Source: Corynespora cassiicola
Taxonomy: Eukaryota > Ascomycota > Dothideomycetes > Pleosporales > Corynesporascaceae
Length of the DNA: 64,000 nucleotides
Direction: 5' to 3'
Assembly (NCBI GenBank): GCA_022059125.1
Contig: JAEUWY010000006.1
Coordinates: 3,038,001 to 3,102,000, forward strand
Shown: positions 1 to 13,501 of the stretch, piece by piece
How positions within the stretch are numbered: the first letter of the stretch is position 1
How the letters are laid out: the number at the start of each line of letters is the position of its first letter
Position numbers and translations under genes: made by a program
The notes under the pieces: model-generated
The model's database searches: none
Told to the model about the DNA's origin: nothing
Seen by the model: the letters and a program-made list of their open reading frames with translations, nothing else

Positions 1-899
1 AAGCTAAGCTAAGTTTAGTAGTAATTTTTAAAAACTAAATATTTTAAATAATATAGTTCCCGGCCGAATTAATTTTTTATTAGTTTTATATAATTTTAAA
101 AAATAGCTAAATATTAAATAAAATCGGCTGCGAGTAGCTATAGCGTATATTTATACTAAAAACAGTTTATAGCTAGTTTTAGCTTTAGATACTTATACTA
201 AATAGCTATAGCAGCTATATTAGTCTAAATTTTTTTTAGCTGTGTAAGCAGAATTAGATTTTTTTTTTTTTATTTTTATATACTATATATCTTCTCCAGC
301 TTTTTAATTTTACTAAATTCTCTGTTATTAAATTAAAATATTATTAAGCTATTCTAGCTCTGGCTATAATTAATAATACAGCTCCTATTAAAAAAAACGT
401 TTTATTACTTACTATAGCTAAGCTAGAAAGTAAAGCTTTACTAAATATGTAATTTAAACTAGCTAAAAAGCAGCTAGCTTATTACTATTTAATATTAATT
501 ACGTGCTAAAATTTTTCTAAATAATAACTTAGCTAGCTATTCTGCTAGTTTAAAAAAAAGCTGTATTATTAATAGAAAATTTTATAACTACTTTTTAGAA
601 GTTTTAAAACTTTTATTAAACTTAGTAAAAAGTTTAAATAACTAAAAAAGTTAGCCGTAGAACCTAGCTGTTACTTTATAAAGTTAAAAAAAGTTTTTTA
701 AAAGCTAATATAAAAGCTGCAGATTTTAAAGCTAAAAATTAAAAGCTAAAAAACTAGCTAGCTACGCTTAGGCCTTAAAGCTCTTATTATTAAATTTATA
801 TAAACTCTAATTAATAATTTATAGATATTAAGAATATAAAAGCTGTAATAGGCTAATTAGTAGCTTAGCCGGCTTAGCCGGCTCACTAAAATAATTATA

Positions 900-3800
900 C
901 AGAAAAAAAAAAGCTTTTAAAAATACTACGGTAGTTACTGCAGAAACCCTCTAGTTTATATATTTTAAATAGCGAGCTTAGTAGCAATATACGTGTTTTT
1001 ACGAAGTAGCTTATTTTTTTAGCTGTAGCCGGAATAGAGGTTAGCCGGGATGCTTATAGCTGAGCTTAAGTTAAAAAATAAATAATTCTGCTATAGTTTT
1101 TAATTTAGTTATAGTAGAAGTTATAAAAACTAAAAAAAGCTTTACAGCTTTTTAAAAATAGTTAGCTTTTTTTATTTTAAAATAGCTTCTGTTTTTTTTA
1201 AAAAAAATTATATTTTATTAGTAAAAATAATAAAGTTTAAAATTTTAGTTTACTTTACAGTAAAATTACTTTTTTTTATATTAACTTATTAATAGAATTT
1301 TTTTAACTATTTTACAACTTTTTATACGTATTTTTTATATTTTAAAAAATTAAATAAGTATATTAGAATATTGTCTATATAGATAGTACAGAACTTATTA
1401 ATATAATTACTAAAACGTAGCAGGTCTGTTATAAAAACTAAAAAATATTATATAATATTTATAATTACTATACTAAAAATAAAAAGTAGTTAAATTTTTT
1501 AAAAATTTATTTATATAAATACAGTAAAAAGTTTAGTAAATATTAAGTTTAGTAAAAATTTTAGATTTTTCTAAAAGTATAAAAAATTTTTAAATTAGTA
1601 GTACTATTATTACGTTTTTTTTAGTAAAAATATTTAATTTTTAATAGTTAATACAGAATTTTTATTTTTTACTAGATTTTTTAGTAAAAAGTATAGGCGA
1701 AATATAAAATATATCGCTAGTAATAATAAAATTTTATTTAATATAAGTATTTAGCCAAACTTTTAGTAGTTATAAATATTTAACTAATATATTATATAAT
1801 AGGCTAGTTACTAGCGTGTCTACGCTTTAAATAAATTTAATTTTATAATTAATATTAAAGTAATAAAATATAAAAATATTTAAGTTAATTTTAAAAAACT
1901 AGCTAACGCGGAGATCTGCCCAGCTTAAATAAAATAACTTTTTTTCTAATTTTTTAGTAATATTAGATTTTTTTTTTTACTAGTTTTTTTATAATTATTT
2001 ATTTAATTTAGTATAGACTGATAGTTTTAATAACTAAGTTAGTTTTAAAGTTCTTAATCTAAAACTTAGTATTAACTATTTTTATATTTAATTCTATATT
2101 AAAGTAGTTTTAATATATAAAGCTGTAATTTTTTTACTAATAATTTTTATTTTATTTTAAGTTTTAACGCGCGCTCTATTTTATATAAATATTTTTTTTA
2201 TATAATTTAGAAGTTTTTTAAAAAGTTTACGTAATATAGTTTTTAAGCTATTTATACTAGTTATATTTTAGTAAAAAAAAAATTTATTTTTTTATAGATA
2301 TTTAGACTTATTTAAATATTTAAAAAAAATATTTATTTTTATAGTTAAAAAGTAATTTTTTTTAAACACAGCTACTTTTTAAAATATATTAATATTATTT
2401 TTTAACTAAAAAATTACCTATTTAGCTTTTTTTAGTTTAATTTAATAATTTAAGTTTATACTGCGTTTTTCTGCGTTTTACTAAAAAATAAAACTTTTTA
2501 TAATTTAAAAATTTTTTAGTACTAATAGTATTTTTATAAATTAAAGTTAGAAAGTAAAAAACTATATAATTATATTATTTCTGTAATTTATAAAGGCGTA
2601 GTATTATATAAACTATGTCTATTTTAGTAATACGTTGTGTTTTTTAATATTAAAGTAAATAAACTAAATAAAAATAATTTATTTGTTTACTACTAAGATA
2701 ATAAAAATATTTTTTTTAGCGCTAGAAATAAATTTTTTTTTAATTATTTTAAGCAGTATCTCTGTTTATAATAAACGTATTAAAGTTTATAATATCTATT
2801 TAACTTTTTTTTTTTTAGTTATAAGTAAAGCAGAGCTATATACAAGATATTTAAGTTAAAAAGTATTTAAATTTAAAAGTTTTATAGCTGTCCGGTAAAA
2901 ACTATTATTTTTAAAATAATTTTTTTATTAAATAGTATTTTTATTAATACTTTTAGTATTTTTTAAAAAAGTACTAAAGCAGAGACTGCTTCTAGTATAA
3001 CTTATTTTTTAATTTTTTATTAAGTAGCTTAGCACTTTTATAAAAACTGTAAAGTTTTTTATTATAAAAATTATTAATAAAGTTATTAAAATTTTCTAGT
3101 TTAATAACTGTTTAAATATTACTACTTTTTAATAAATAATAATAATATATATATTTTTTAATTTTGTACGTGTAATACTTTATATTAAAACTATTTTTTT
3201 AAACTTTAAAAACAGTAACTGTAGTAGTAGTAGTTTAAATTAATTTTAAAATAGTAAAATAAATAGTAGATTTTATAGCTGTTTTTTATTTCATATATTT
3301 AGCTTATTTTTTCTGCAGAGCTTTATACTAAAAGTAAATTTTTTTATAATAGTTTTTAAAAAAATACGTATTATATTTAAAATATACTTTTATATAAATA
3401 GCTAATTAGAAATAAACTTTACAGTAAATGTTTTTTTTTAGTTTTTTTATTAGTATTTAAACTTAAAAACTAGTTATTTAAATTTAAAGTAAAAATTATT
3501 TAGTTACTAAAAATTTCTAAATATAAACTTTAAAATTTAGCTTTAACTTTATATTAAATATTTTTATTTTTATATTTGCGACAGACTTTTACTAAAACTT
3601 TTTAATTATTATATAGTTTATTTATTTTTTATTAGTTAAAAAGTTATATATAAAAGTATTTTTACAATATACTAAAAGTATAAAAATATATATAGTTTTT
3701 TTAGAGCTTATTAATAGCGCTCTGTTTGCTAGCGTTAAATATACATATATTATTAGTAAATTTATTTTATATTTTTATAATTTAATTTATAATTATAAAC

Positions 3801-5800
3801 TTACTAAAATTATTAAAAACTAGTAAATTTAGTATTTTATAGCGTTTAAAGTTAGAAATACTAAAAGTATTAGTAGCTAAAGTACTATTTTAATAAAAGT
3901 TTTTAAATTTATAGCTAGAGCCTGTACTTTTATAAATATAAATTTAAAAAATAAAAAATTTATTTACTAATTATTTACTAATATATACTAAAAAAATTTA
4001 ATACTTTTATTTATAGTCTCTAGCTTTTTCTAAAATTTTATTTTAAGCTTAAAATTTTTTATTAAAGTTAATTTAAAAAGTTTACAGCGCTTATTATATA
4101 GCGTTTATTATAATAGCTATATAGACTAATACGCGTCTACGTTATTTACTAATAATTTTTTTAAAAAATTTTATAGTAATAGTTATTTTTTTAGTATTAG
4201 AAGTAAATGATAAATTTACTAAACTGTTTTAGTAACACTATTTAGCTTAAGCAGTATAAATATTTAATAAAGTACTAAAATTACTTTAAATATAGTTACT
4301 AATTTAATTGTAAAATATTTTATTTTAAAAACTTCTAAATTATAAGTAAATTATTTTTAACTGATAAAATTTTTTATTTTTATTTTTATAGTAGTAAAAT
4401 ATATATATATATATATAGCAATATTTTTAAAAATAAAATTCTAATATTAATATAGAATGTTAGACACGTAAAGTTCGGCCGCTTCTGCTTTATTATAAAA
4501 ATTTATAATAAATTTATTATTAAAATTATTAATAAAGTTTAGTATATTAGTAAATTAAATAAAAATATTTTATAGATATACTTTAGACTTAAGTCTAAAA
4601 AGTATAAAATTAAGTTAAATAGTTAGTTAAAATAAGTAAGTTAGTTAGATAAAGTTTTTAATTAAGCAGATTTTTTTATAAAAGTATTTAAGTATAAACT
4701 AGTTACTTTTAAGCAGCAGTTACAGTTTATATATTTAATATATTTATTAGTACTAAGTAACTGTATTAGTATACGTTTTTACTTTATTTATTTTATTTTT
4801 TTAAAAAATATTAAATTTTTTTTTTATATATTTTATTTTTAGCTAGTTTAACTTTTCACTATACCGCAGAGCTTTACGCTAAATTATTATTAAAATAATT
4901 TTATTATAAAGTTTTTAGTTAGTTTAAAGCAGCGTATTTTATATATTTTAAAAAATAATTTAGTATAACGTTTAACTATATATTTTTAAAATAAATTTTA
5001 GATAGTATATTTAGTAACTTTAGTTTTTTTAAATAGTATATTTTATATTTTTAGATACTAAAACAGAGTATCTAAAATTACGTTTTAAAAGTATTAGTAG
5101 TAGTTAGTATTTTAAGCAGTATATTTTATATTTTAATTAAATTAGTATATTAGCTATTTTAGACGGAGTGTTTTTTTTTTTACCCGAGTTACTAACGTAT
5201 TTAATATTTTTTTAGTATAAAAACTAAAACAGTATACTAAGCTGTTTTAGTAGAAAAAAAACAGAATATCTATATATTTTATAAGCTAGTATATTAGTAG
5301 TATAAGTAGTATATTTTATTATTAGTTATAAGCAGAGTACTATTCGTGTTTTTAAATAGTCTGTATATTAAATAACTATAGTAAAATAATATTTATTTAT
5401 TAGTTTAAGTACTAATTTATATACTTTAATTAGCGCGTTTTATAGAATTTTATATATTTTTTAATTATTTAAAGCTTACAAATTTTTTAAGTTATAAAAA
5501 TAATAGCTTAAATTAAAAATATTATATTACTATTACCGGCTGTATATTAGTAACTTTAGTATAATATAAGTATTAACTAAAAAATAAATATAAAATAATA
5601 AATTTTAAGTTATACTTTGTATATTTTAGTTATACTAAAATAAAAAGCTAAAAAGTACAGAAAGTACTTAGTTTTTTATATTAACTAGTTAAAAATAAAA
5701 TAAGTAAAAGTAAAGTAGAGTAAAAAGAGAAAAGTACTATAGTAAAACAGTGTTTAGATTTAGATTGTTACACTAGTACAGCAGATAGTATCTCTATATA
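900..5800 (-). mobile_element. Decayed Ty1/Copia-like retrotransposon relic (limits approximate)
   Basis: On the minus strand near 1,340-1,385 a frame reads as a mutated copy of the YVDD-ILIY active-site block of Copia reverse transcriptase, with GTA-to-ATA and GAT-to-AAT changes. About 450 bp upstream on the same strand (near 1,805-1,825) is a possible counterpart of the conserved KARLVA block, which is the expected spacing. A weak LYGLKQ-like block lies between them. No LTR or TSD was found, so the limits are guesses from usual element size. The rest of the 1-6152 stretch gives no other recognisable gene. Confidence 0.4.
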
Positions 5801-6152
5801 TATATATTAGAATTAAAATCTACAGCTCGATAACTTATTAAAAAAAAAAAGTTTTACTAGTTTATAAATTATAATTATTTATTTTAATATTATAATAATT
5901 TTAAATAAGCTTTTATATTACTGTTTTAAAGCTTTAAAGCCTTAAAATTTTAAAATAATATTTTATTTTAAGCTGCTATAACTTTTATAACTTATATACT
6001 TATAAAATAAAAATTATTTATATACTTATTAATAATTTAAAAAAAAATTATTATTTTTAGTTACTGTTTTATTAAACGCTTAACTAGTATTATTACTATT
6101 TATACTTATTATCTGTATTTATTATTTAGTTCTAGCTTAGTAAAGTTAAAAG

Positions 6153-6277
6153 TATAATAAATATTACAGAATTTCTGCTATTCTGTATTTATATTAGTAT
6201 ATAAAGTAAGTAAGCTGCGTAAAACCTACGCTTAACATATATTTAAAATATAATAAATATTATTTTTAAAACTACTA
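6153..6277 (-). repeat. 206-bp LTR-like unit S, copy 1, left part (continues at 31962-32042)
   Basis: This is the distal part of a 206-bp TG...CA unit in minus orientation. It was split when Gypsy-1A inserted. The 125 bp here plus the 86 bp at 31957-32042, minus the duplicated TACTA, make exactly 206 bp. That equals the length of the two unbroken copies at 31471-31676 and 32208-32413. The flanks AAAAG (6148-6152) and AAAAA (32043-32047) fit a RIP-altered 5-bp TSD. Confidence 0.8.
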
Positions 6278-6722
6278 TATTATAAATCTAAGAAAGTAAG
6301 CAGCGCAGGCAACGCTTTTAAAAAATAGCTAATAATAAGTACTAATAGTAAGTGCTTATTACCCCGCTAAGCTAAAATAAGTTATATAACAGTTTTATAA
6401 AAATATTAATACTAAAAATAGTTTAGTATAGAATTTTTAGGACTCGTAACTTAGCGTTTTATAAGTTTTATAATTTTATAGAATTTAATATATATAAAAT
6501 TTATATAATTATATTTTATAATAATTATATTTATTTTATTAGTAAATCTATTATTTAGAATTAACTATTAACTTATTATGCTCTATCGCTAACACAGAAA
6601 CTTATATAATATATTATATATTATTTTATTTATATAATTTTACTAGTATTTATTTTTAAAAATTAATCTAAGCAGCTATTTATTTTTTAGTTTTACTTAT
6701 AGTCTGTAGTACAGTTTTAAAA
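6278..6722 (+). repeat. 5' LTR of Gypsy-1A
   Basis: This 445-bp LTR starts TATTATAAATC (a RIP form of TG...) and ends GTTTTAAAA (from GCTTTAACA). The first 174 bp match 24459-24632 base for base in length. The last about 220 bp are shared, in reverse complement, with the LTRs of Gypsy-1B, but the 5' about 228 bp are not. Confidence 0.85.
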
Positions 6723-8280
6723 TTATAAATACTTTTTAAAATAAATACTATTTTAAAATTACGCGTACTTTTAATTTTAACTAATAGTACTATTAGCGCT
6801 AAAACTACTACTAATATAATTATATAATCTAATATAGTAAATAATAATTCTATTAAAGTAGTAATATTTAATTTTTATTATAAAAAGTAAAGTAAGTTTA
6901 AAAACTGGCTTTTACAGCTTAATTTATTTTTTAACTTTTAAAGTAGAAATATTAAAAAAAAAACGCGTTATATTTACAGCCACGTATATAAAAAATAAAA
7001 TATTTTAATAAATTAAACTAGTTTTTATTAAGTATAAAAACGGTGAAGCTAACAATAACGTTAACAAATAAATAGAAAATTTTAATAAATTTAAAAAAAA
7101 ATTTAAATAAGTTTTTAAAATTACTAATAAAAATATAATTACTAAATAAAATATTTAATATTTTAAACAACAGGCTTTAGCTGCTAACTATACTAATAAA
7201 TTTTAGTAACTATTAATTTTTATAAAATAAAATAATAAAATATTTATAATAATATACTATTAGAGACTTAAATTTAATATTAAAAAAAACTTATACGTTT
7301 TAAAGCTTAACTTAAAATACTTAAATAACTTATAAATAAGTTTATTAATATTAATTAGAAACTGTATAAACTGCGTATAGAATTACGCTAAAACTAAAAT
7401 TTATAATATTAATAATATACTAAACTAAATTATAGTAGAAAGTACTATAACGCTAATATTAGTAAATAAGTTAAATATAAAGTAACGTATTTTACTTGCG
7501 ATATCTATAGTAATAAACTAATAATTTTTAGTAATATTTAAAAAGTAAAATAAAAAAGTAATAAAAAAATAATAAGTTTAAAAATAAAGTTATAATTTAC
7601 TACGTATGTAGAAAAACAGACTATATTATAAAAAACTATTAATTAAAAAATAAAGTTATTTAATAGCTAAATATATTATAAATTATTTTAAATAACAAAT
7701 CCGACACAAATAATAAATAAAAAGTTATTATAAATAAAATTTATAAAACAGAATCTATCTGTAATAGTAAACTACTGTAAAATAAAAAAATAAAATTTTT
7801 TTTAATTATATTTAGTATTAAAATAAAAATATTTAGATAAAGTCTAGAAATATTTTTAAAAAAGTTAAGTTTAAAAAACTTAGTTTTAAAAAAAAAGTTT
7901 TTTATAAAATATATAATTATAAAAACTATTTAAATAACGTTAGTTATAAGTTTAAAAGAAATAGTAATAGTAGTATACTATCTAAACTTACTTAATTTAA
8001 AACTAATAAAAATTTTAAATAAATATAAAAATTAGTAAAAGCTTGTAAAAAAAACAGAAAAAATTTAATAAAAACGCCTTCATAATAGAAAAAATTATTT
8101 ATAACATATAAATAATTAAAAAAATATAATAATTTAAATAAAAAAAATTAAAATTTAGAGAAACGCCGACAGTAACGCAGTTTTAAAATATAAAAATAGA
8201 TTAATTAATTAAATTTAGAAATTAGACTAAAAATTTTACTAAATTTTAATAATAAACTAAACACAGTTTTAAGTTTTTTA

Positions 8281-10128
8281 ATGTAAAGAATAAGCAAGCC
8301 GATCGGATAAGCAAGCCGATTAGCTTCTAACTGCCCCAGCACCTACGCAACCACCTACTTAACTACTTTAAAAAAATACTGTAATAACTTAATATAAAAA
8401 GTAACTACAGTAGTTATACTGTTATTTTATATATATAAAAATTATATTTTTACTTTTTATAGTGTATATAGCGCGCTTTTAACTGCTAGCTGCTACTAAA
8501 ATAAGCTATTTTTTTATATTTTTTTTTTATTTAATTACTTTTTAACGTTTTTTTAAGCTATAATTTTAGCTTTTTTAGCTTTTATTAAAGTTTTTTTATA
8601 CTAAATTTATTTATTTTTTTGCTTTATACGCTGCGTAGCGGCTTTATTAGCTTTTTTAAAATTTTTATTTCGGCTTTTAAGTAATACAGCTGTATAAAAC
8701 ATTACTGTAATTTTTTTTAAGCTAATTAATAGCTATAAAAACAGAAATAAGTAATAAGTTTTTTTTTTCTAATTCTGTCGCAAATTAATATTAATTAAAC
8801 TTTTAGCTTATACGTGTTACTTAGTATTTTAGTTTTTTACTAAATAGTTTTAGAAAAAGCTAGTGTAAACGTACGTAGCTTTATATTAAATTTTAACAGT
8901 ACTATTTTTAAATTATAAAAAATTATTTTTATTTTTTAGAAGTTTGCGCGTATATTACTTTTTATAAAAAATTATTTAAAAATTTTTTTAAAAACTAGTA
9001 GAAAAATAATTTTATTAATATAGTTAATATAATTATATGCTAAGTTAGAAATTTTATTACTGTACGCGCGCTTTAAAAGTAAAAAATACTTTATATTAAA
9101 AAGTTAAAAAAAATATAATAAATATAAAAGTATATAAAAAGTAATAATTTTACTTTTTATATAGAGATTCTAAAAAATAAAAAAGTTATAGTTTTTATAG
9201 CTATTAATAAGTAGTAGTTAATACGTACTTACTGTATAGCTCTGCGTATAAGCGTTAAAATACTCTAACTAATATACTTCTAGCTTATTTATCGTCTAGC
9301 CTGTCTTACTAAGTAATATATACTAGCTAAATAAAATATTATTATTTTTAAATTATATATAAAAGTAGTACTTATCTGTAAAAATAATAAAAAAAAAATT
9401 ACTTAGCTGCACGCGTTAATTTTTTAAATTACTATAATTTATTTATAATTATTTAGCTAAGTACTTTTAAATTAATTTTATTTTTCTAATACTGTAACTA
9501 CTAACTAAACTAATATTATATTTACTATAAAGCTTATTTTATTAAAGTTGTACGTGTTTTTATTAATAATACTATATTTTATTTTTATATAATATAGCAG
9601 CTTAAACTAAAAGCTAATAATTTTAAAATTTTTATATAAAACACGCTAGTAATTCTGTTAATAAATTAATTAAACTTAAAAATTTAGTTAACGCTTAATA
9701 AAGTTATTAGGCTATTTAATACTAACAGAGCTTACCTCTCGCGTAGTAAGTAACTAATTAGCTATATTATATATAGCAGTTAGCGTAGGCGCGAATTCTT
9801 ATAAATTTAGCTTAAAAATATAAATAATAATTACTTTTTTTTTAAATTTAGTTAGCTGCTTTAAGTTAGACTAGTAATTATATTTTACAGATTATTTAGC
9901 GCGTTAATTATATAGCGTAGTAAACAGAACTTTATAGGTTTTCGCAGCGTGTTTTACACTTAAAATTAAATTATTTTAAATTACTATAAAAGCTAAAGTT
10001 ATACAGGCTTTATTATAAGTTAATTAAAAATTATTTAGTAAAAGTATTATAGGTGTAGGTAGCTCGCGTTAGAGCAGTTAGAGGGCTGATTAGCTCGCTT
10101 GTCCGATCGGCTCGCTTATCTTTTACGT
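8281..10128. mobile_element. 1.85-kb TIR DNA transposon, TA target (pogo/Fot1-size)
   Basis: The ends are inverted repeats of roughly 60 bp. The left end begins ATGTAAAGAATAAGCAAGCC and the right end read in reverse begins ACGTAAAAGATAAGCGAGCC; both contain the palindrome CCGATCGG. TA lies at 8279-8280 and 10129-10130. Gypsy-1B carries the matching empty site with a single TA near 29,495-29,513, which proves insertion into Gypsy-1A. The length (1848 bp) and TA target fit fungal pogo/Fot1-type Tc1/mariner elements. I could not recover a transposase frame, so family placement rests on size and termini only. Confidence 0.8.
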
Positions 10129-11329
10129 TATAAAGCTAAAATATATAAAAACTGTAATACTATTTAAACTTAAAAAATTTAAAGTATATAAACTACTTAT
10201 AGATATTCTGTAGAAAAAATTAATACTAGATTTACTACTTAAATAAAATAGTAGTAGAATAGTTTCTGAAAAAACTACGTAAATATATATAATAGTAGTT
10301 TAACTGCGAAATATATATATATAATATTTATTTATAAAATAAATAATAAATATAATACTTTTTTAAAATAAATAAAAATAAAAAATTTATAATAAATATA
10401 CTAGTTAATAAAAAATATATAAAAATTTTTTAGTAAACGTGCTTATATAAAAATTATAAACGTTACTAAAATAAAAAATACTTATATAGATTTAGTAATA
10501 AGTTTTTTTTAGAATAATATTTAGCGTTTAGAATTAATTTAAAGTATTATACGCTACTAACTTAAAAAACTTAATTAAACTACTTATTAAGCTTAATAAA
10601 TACTAAATAAAAATATTATTAAATATAAAAGTTTAGCGTAACTATTTTTTATAGTAAATTATAAAATATAGTAAAGTAAAAACGTATACTTACGAGCGAC
10701 TTTATTTTCTCTATATAGTAACTAAAAAAAAATACTAAAAAAGTATTAATAGATTAAAAAGCTATAACTATTATAGATATCTAAAAATACTAAAAAGAGA
10801 TTTTTTTTAATATTATAGATACAGCTATCTATAATATTACTTTAAAACTTTTATAATTTAAAAAATATAATTTATATATTAACTAAATAAAAAAAAAGCT
10901 TTTATTTATAGAATATAATTACGCTATTATATTAAGACTTATATATTAATAGCGTTTAATAGTAGATAAAATTATACTAAATAATATAAGTAGTAAAAAA
11001 TTAACTAAAACGTTTTTTAAAAAAAAAATTAATTTTACTAAATTTAATAAAAAGCTACTAAATAAAAAAGTAAAAGTTTTAGAAATAATTTATATAATTT
11101 CTATAATTTTTAAAAAGTACAGTAAATAAAAACTACTTTTTTAAGAAAAAGTAGATAATAAAATATTATTTAAGTATTAGCTCTAAAACTATAAAATAGC
11201 TTTTTAAAAAAAGAATTTAACTTTTAAGTCTATTTACAGATTAACAAAAAAAAACTTATATTATTATAAATATATTTTAATAAAAAATTTTAAAAAAAAT
11301 TTTATACGCGAATTAACGTTAGAAACAGA

Positions 11330-12190
11330 ATATTTAATTATTTTTATTTTTTAAAAAAATAGATTTTTACAGTTATATATAGATTTTAAAAAATTTAATA
11401 ATATTATAACTAAAAATAAATATTTACTACTAAATATTTAAAAATTTAAAAATAAGCTATTTAAAATATAAATATTTATAGTTTTAGATTTCTAAAACGC
11501 GTATAATCTAATACGTATAAAAAAAATAAAAAATAAAAAATAGTATTCTAAACGCGGTATAAATACTATAAATATTTTATAATATTATTTAGTTTTACTA
11601 ACGCATCTGCAATATATTAAATATTTATTAATAATATATTAAAAATATATTTAAATATATTTATTATTATATATTTAGATAATATTTTAGTTTTTTATAA
11701 AAACTTTAAAAAACATATCTAGTATATATAAATAGTACTAAAATATTTAAAAAAAACAGAGCTATAACTTAAACTAGAGAAATATAAATTTTATAAAAAA
11801 AAGTTAAATTTTTAAAATATATTATAAAAAAATATAAAGTTAAAATTAGTTTAAAAAAAATTAAAATAGTTAAAAACTAGTTTACGCTAAAAAATATTAA
11901 AAATATATAATTTTTTTTTAGAATTCTGTAATTTTAATAGGCAGTTTATTAATTACTATTTAAAAAAAGTACTATTACTTATAAAGTTAATAAAAAAAAA
12001 TATACTATTTAAGTAGAATATAAACTAATAATAAGCTTTTAAAATACTTAAAAAAGTAAATATATTACTACTAATTTTTATATTTTTTATTAGTAGAAAA
12101 CTTTTACGTATAGAAATAGACGTATCAGATTTAGCGATAAAAATATATATTAGTTAAAAAATAAATAAATAAATAGTACTTAATTACTTA
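11330..12190 (+). pseudogene. Reverse transcriptase and RNase H remnant of Gypsy-1A
   Basis: Reading the plus strand with stops ignored gives the Ty3/gypsy landmarks in order: a FFVPKKDG-like start near 11,335, an LDLRDAYN-like block near 11,480, the LTNAPATFQ-like block near 11,590-11,620, the YLDD site near 11,670-11,690, a GFCNFNRQFI-like block near 11,930, and the RNase H entry VEIDASD-like near 12,115. Almost every Trp and Gln codon has become a stop (TGG/CAA to TAG/TAA), as RIP predicts. Confidence 0.8.
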
Positions 12191-13282
12191 CTATTTAAAA
12201 AAATTTAGCGAAGCTAAAAAAAACTATAATATTTATAATAAAAAATTACTTACTATTATAAATTTTTTTAAGTATTAAAAAATTTATGTAAAAAGCTGTT
12301 TAAAATTTACAGTATATTTAAATTATAAAAACTTAATAACGTTTATAATAACTAAACTATTAAACTAATAATATACTAAATAGAGTAAAAAACTAAAATA
12401 GTATAAATTTAAAACTATTTATATACTAAGTAAAAAAAATAGAAAAGCAGATATTTTAAGTTAAAAAATAGATATTATAAAAACTAAGTTAACAAATAAA
12501 GCTGCTATTTTTAAATAAATACTAAATAGTATTTTAAAACTAGCACGTAGTATTAACTTTATTATAATAGTATACTAATAAATACTAAAAATTTTTTATT
12601 AAACTATTATTTAGCAGTATTATAAAAATTTATTATATAAATATTTAAATATTAAATAAATAATTAAACTAATATAACAGACGTATAATATCTCTAAATT
12701 AAAAAATAAAGTAATAAAGTTTATTAAAAAATATATAATATATTTAAAAAATAAATATAGTATATACGCTTAGTATAAAAAACTATAAACTATAAAAATA
12801 CTAAATAAACTTTAAACAGATATTACTATAAATTTTATTACTAAATTACTTATATTTTAAAATTTAGTTTTTAAAGTATTTTATAATATTATTTTAGTAG
12901 TTATAAATAAATTTATAAAATACGTAAAAATAATTTTATTTAAAAATAACTATACTATATTAAAATTAGTATAAATTATTTTAAATTACGTAGTTAAGTA
13001 GTATAAATTACTTTAATTAATTATTAGTAATAAAGATAAACTTTTTACATTAAACTACTAAATAATACTAATATTAGCTATTAAAATTAAAAAAAAATTA
13101 TTAATAGTATATTATTTACAGATAAACAGCTAAATAAAAAAAATAAATTAAACTATAAAAATATATTTACAAATATATAGTAACTAAAAATAGAATAATT
13201 AAATATTACTACTATCTATAGTATAACTTATATTTAATAATAAAAAATTAGTAATAATAAAGTAATTTTTTTATTACGTATT

Positions 13283-13501
13283 TATCAGACACGAACCTAA
13301 AGTAGAGTATAAAAGTTATAATAATGCAGATAGACAGATAAAAAAGACTAAATTATATATTATTATATAAAAAAAATAAATAAATTACTGCTAAGACAGC
13401 TTGCAGCGACTTAAAAATATATACTATTATATTTATAACTAAACTAATTTAAAATACTTTATAATAAGCTATAATAGATTATAATAAAACACAGTTTTAT
13501 A
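13283..13501 (-). repeat. LTR of Gypsy-2 (left copy)
   Basis: It starts TATCAGACACGAACCT, which aligns to TATTAAATATAAACTT at 22994 purely through C-to-T and G-to-A changes. It ends AACACAGTTTTATA against AACACAGCTTTACA on the right. This copy is less mutated at its start, the right copy less so at its end. Confidence 0.88.

Noticed and set aside
1..60. AAGCTAAGCTAAG at the left edge as a telomere-like repeat
   Set aside because: Fungal telomeres are TTAGGG-type; here only a short AGCTA motif recurs, and it recurs all over the RIP region.
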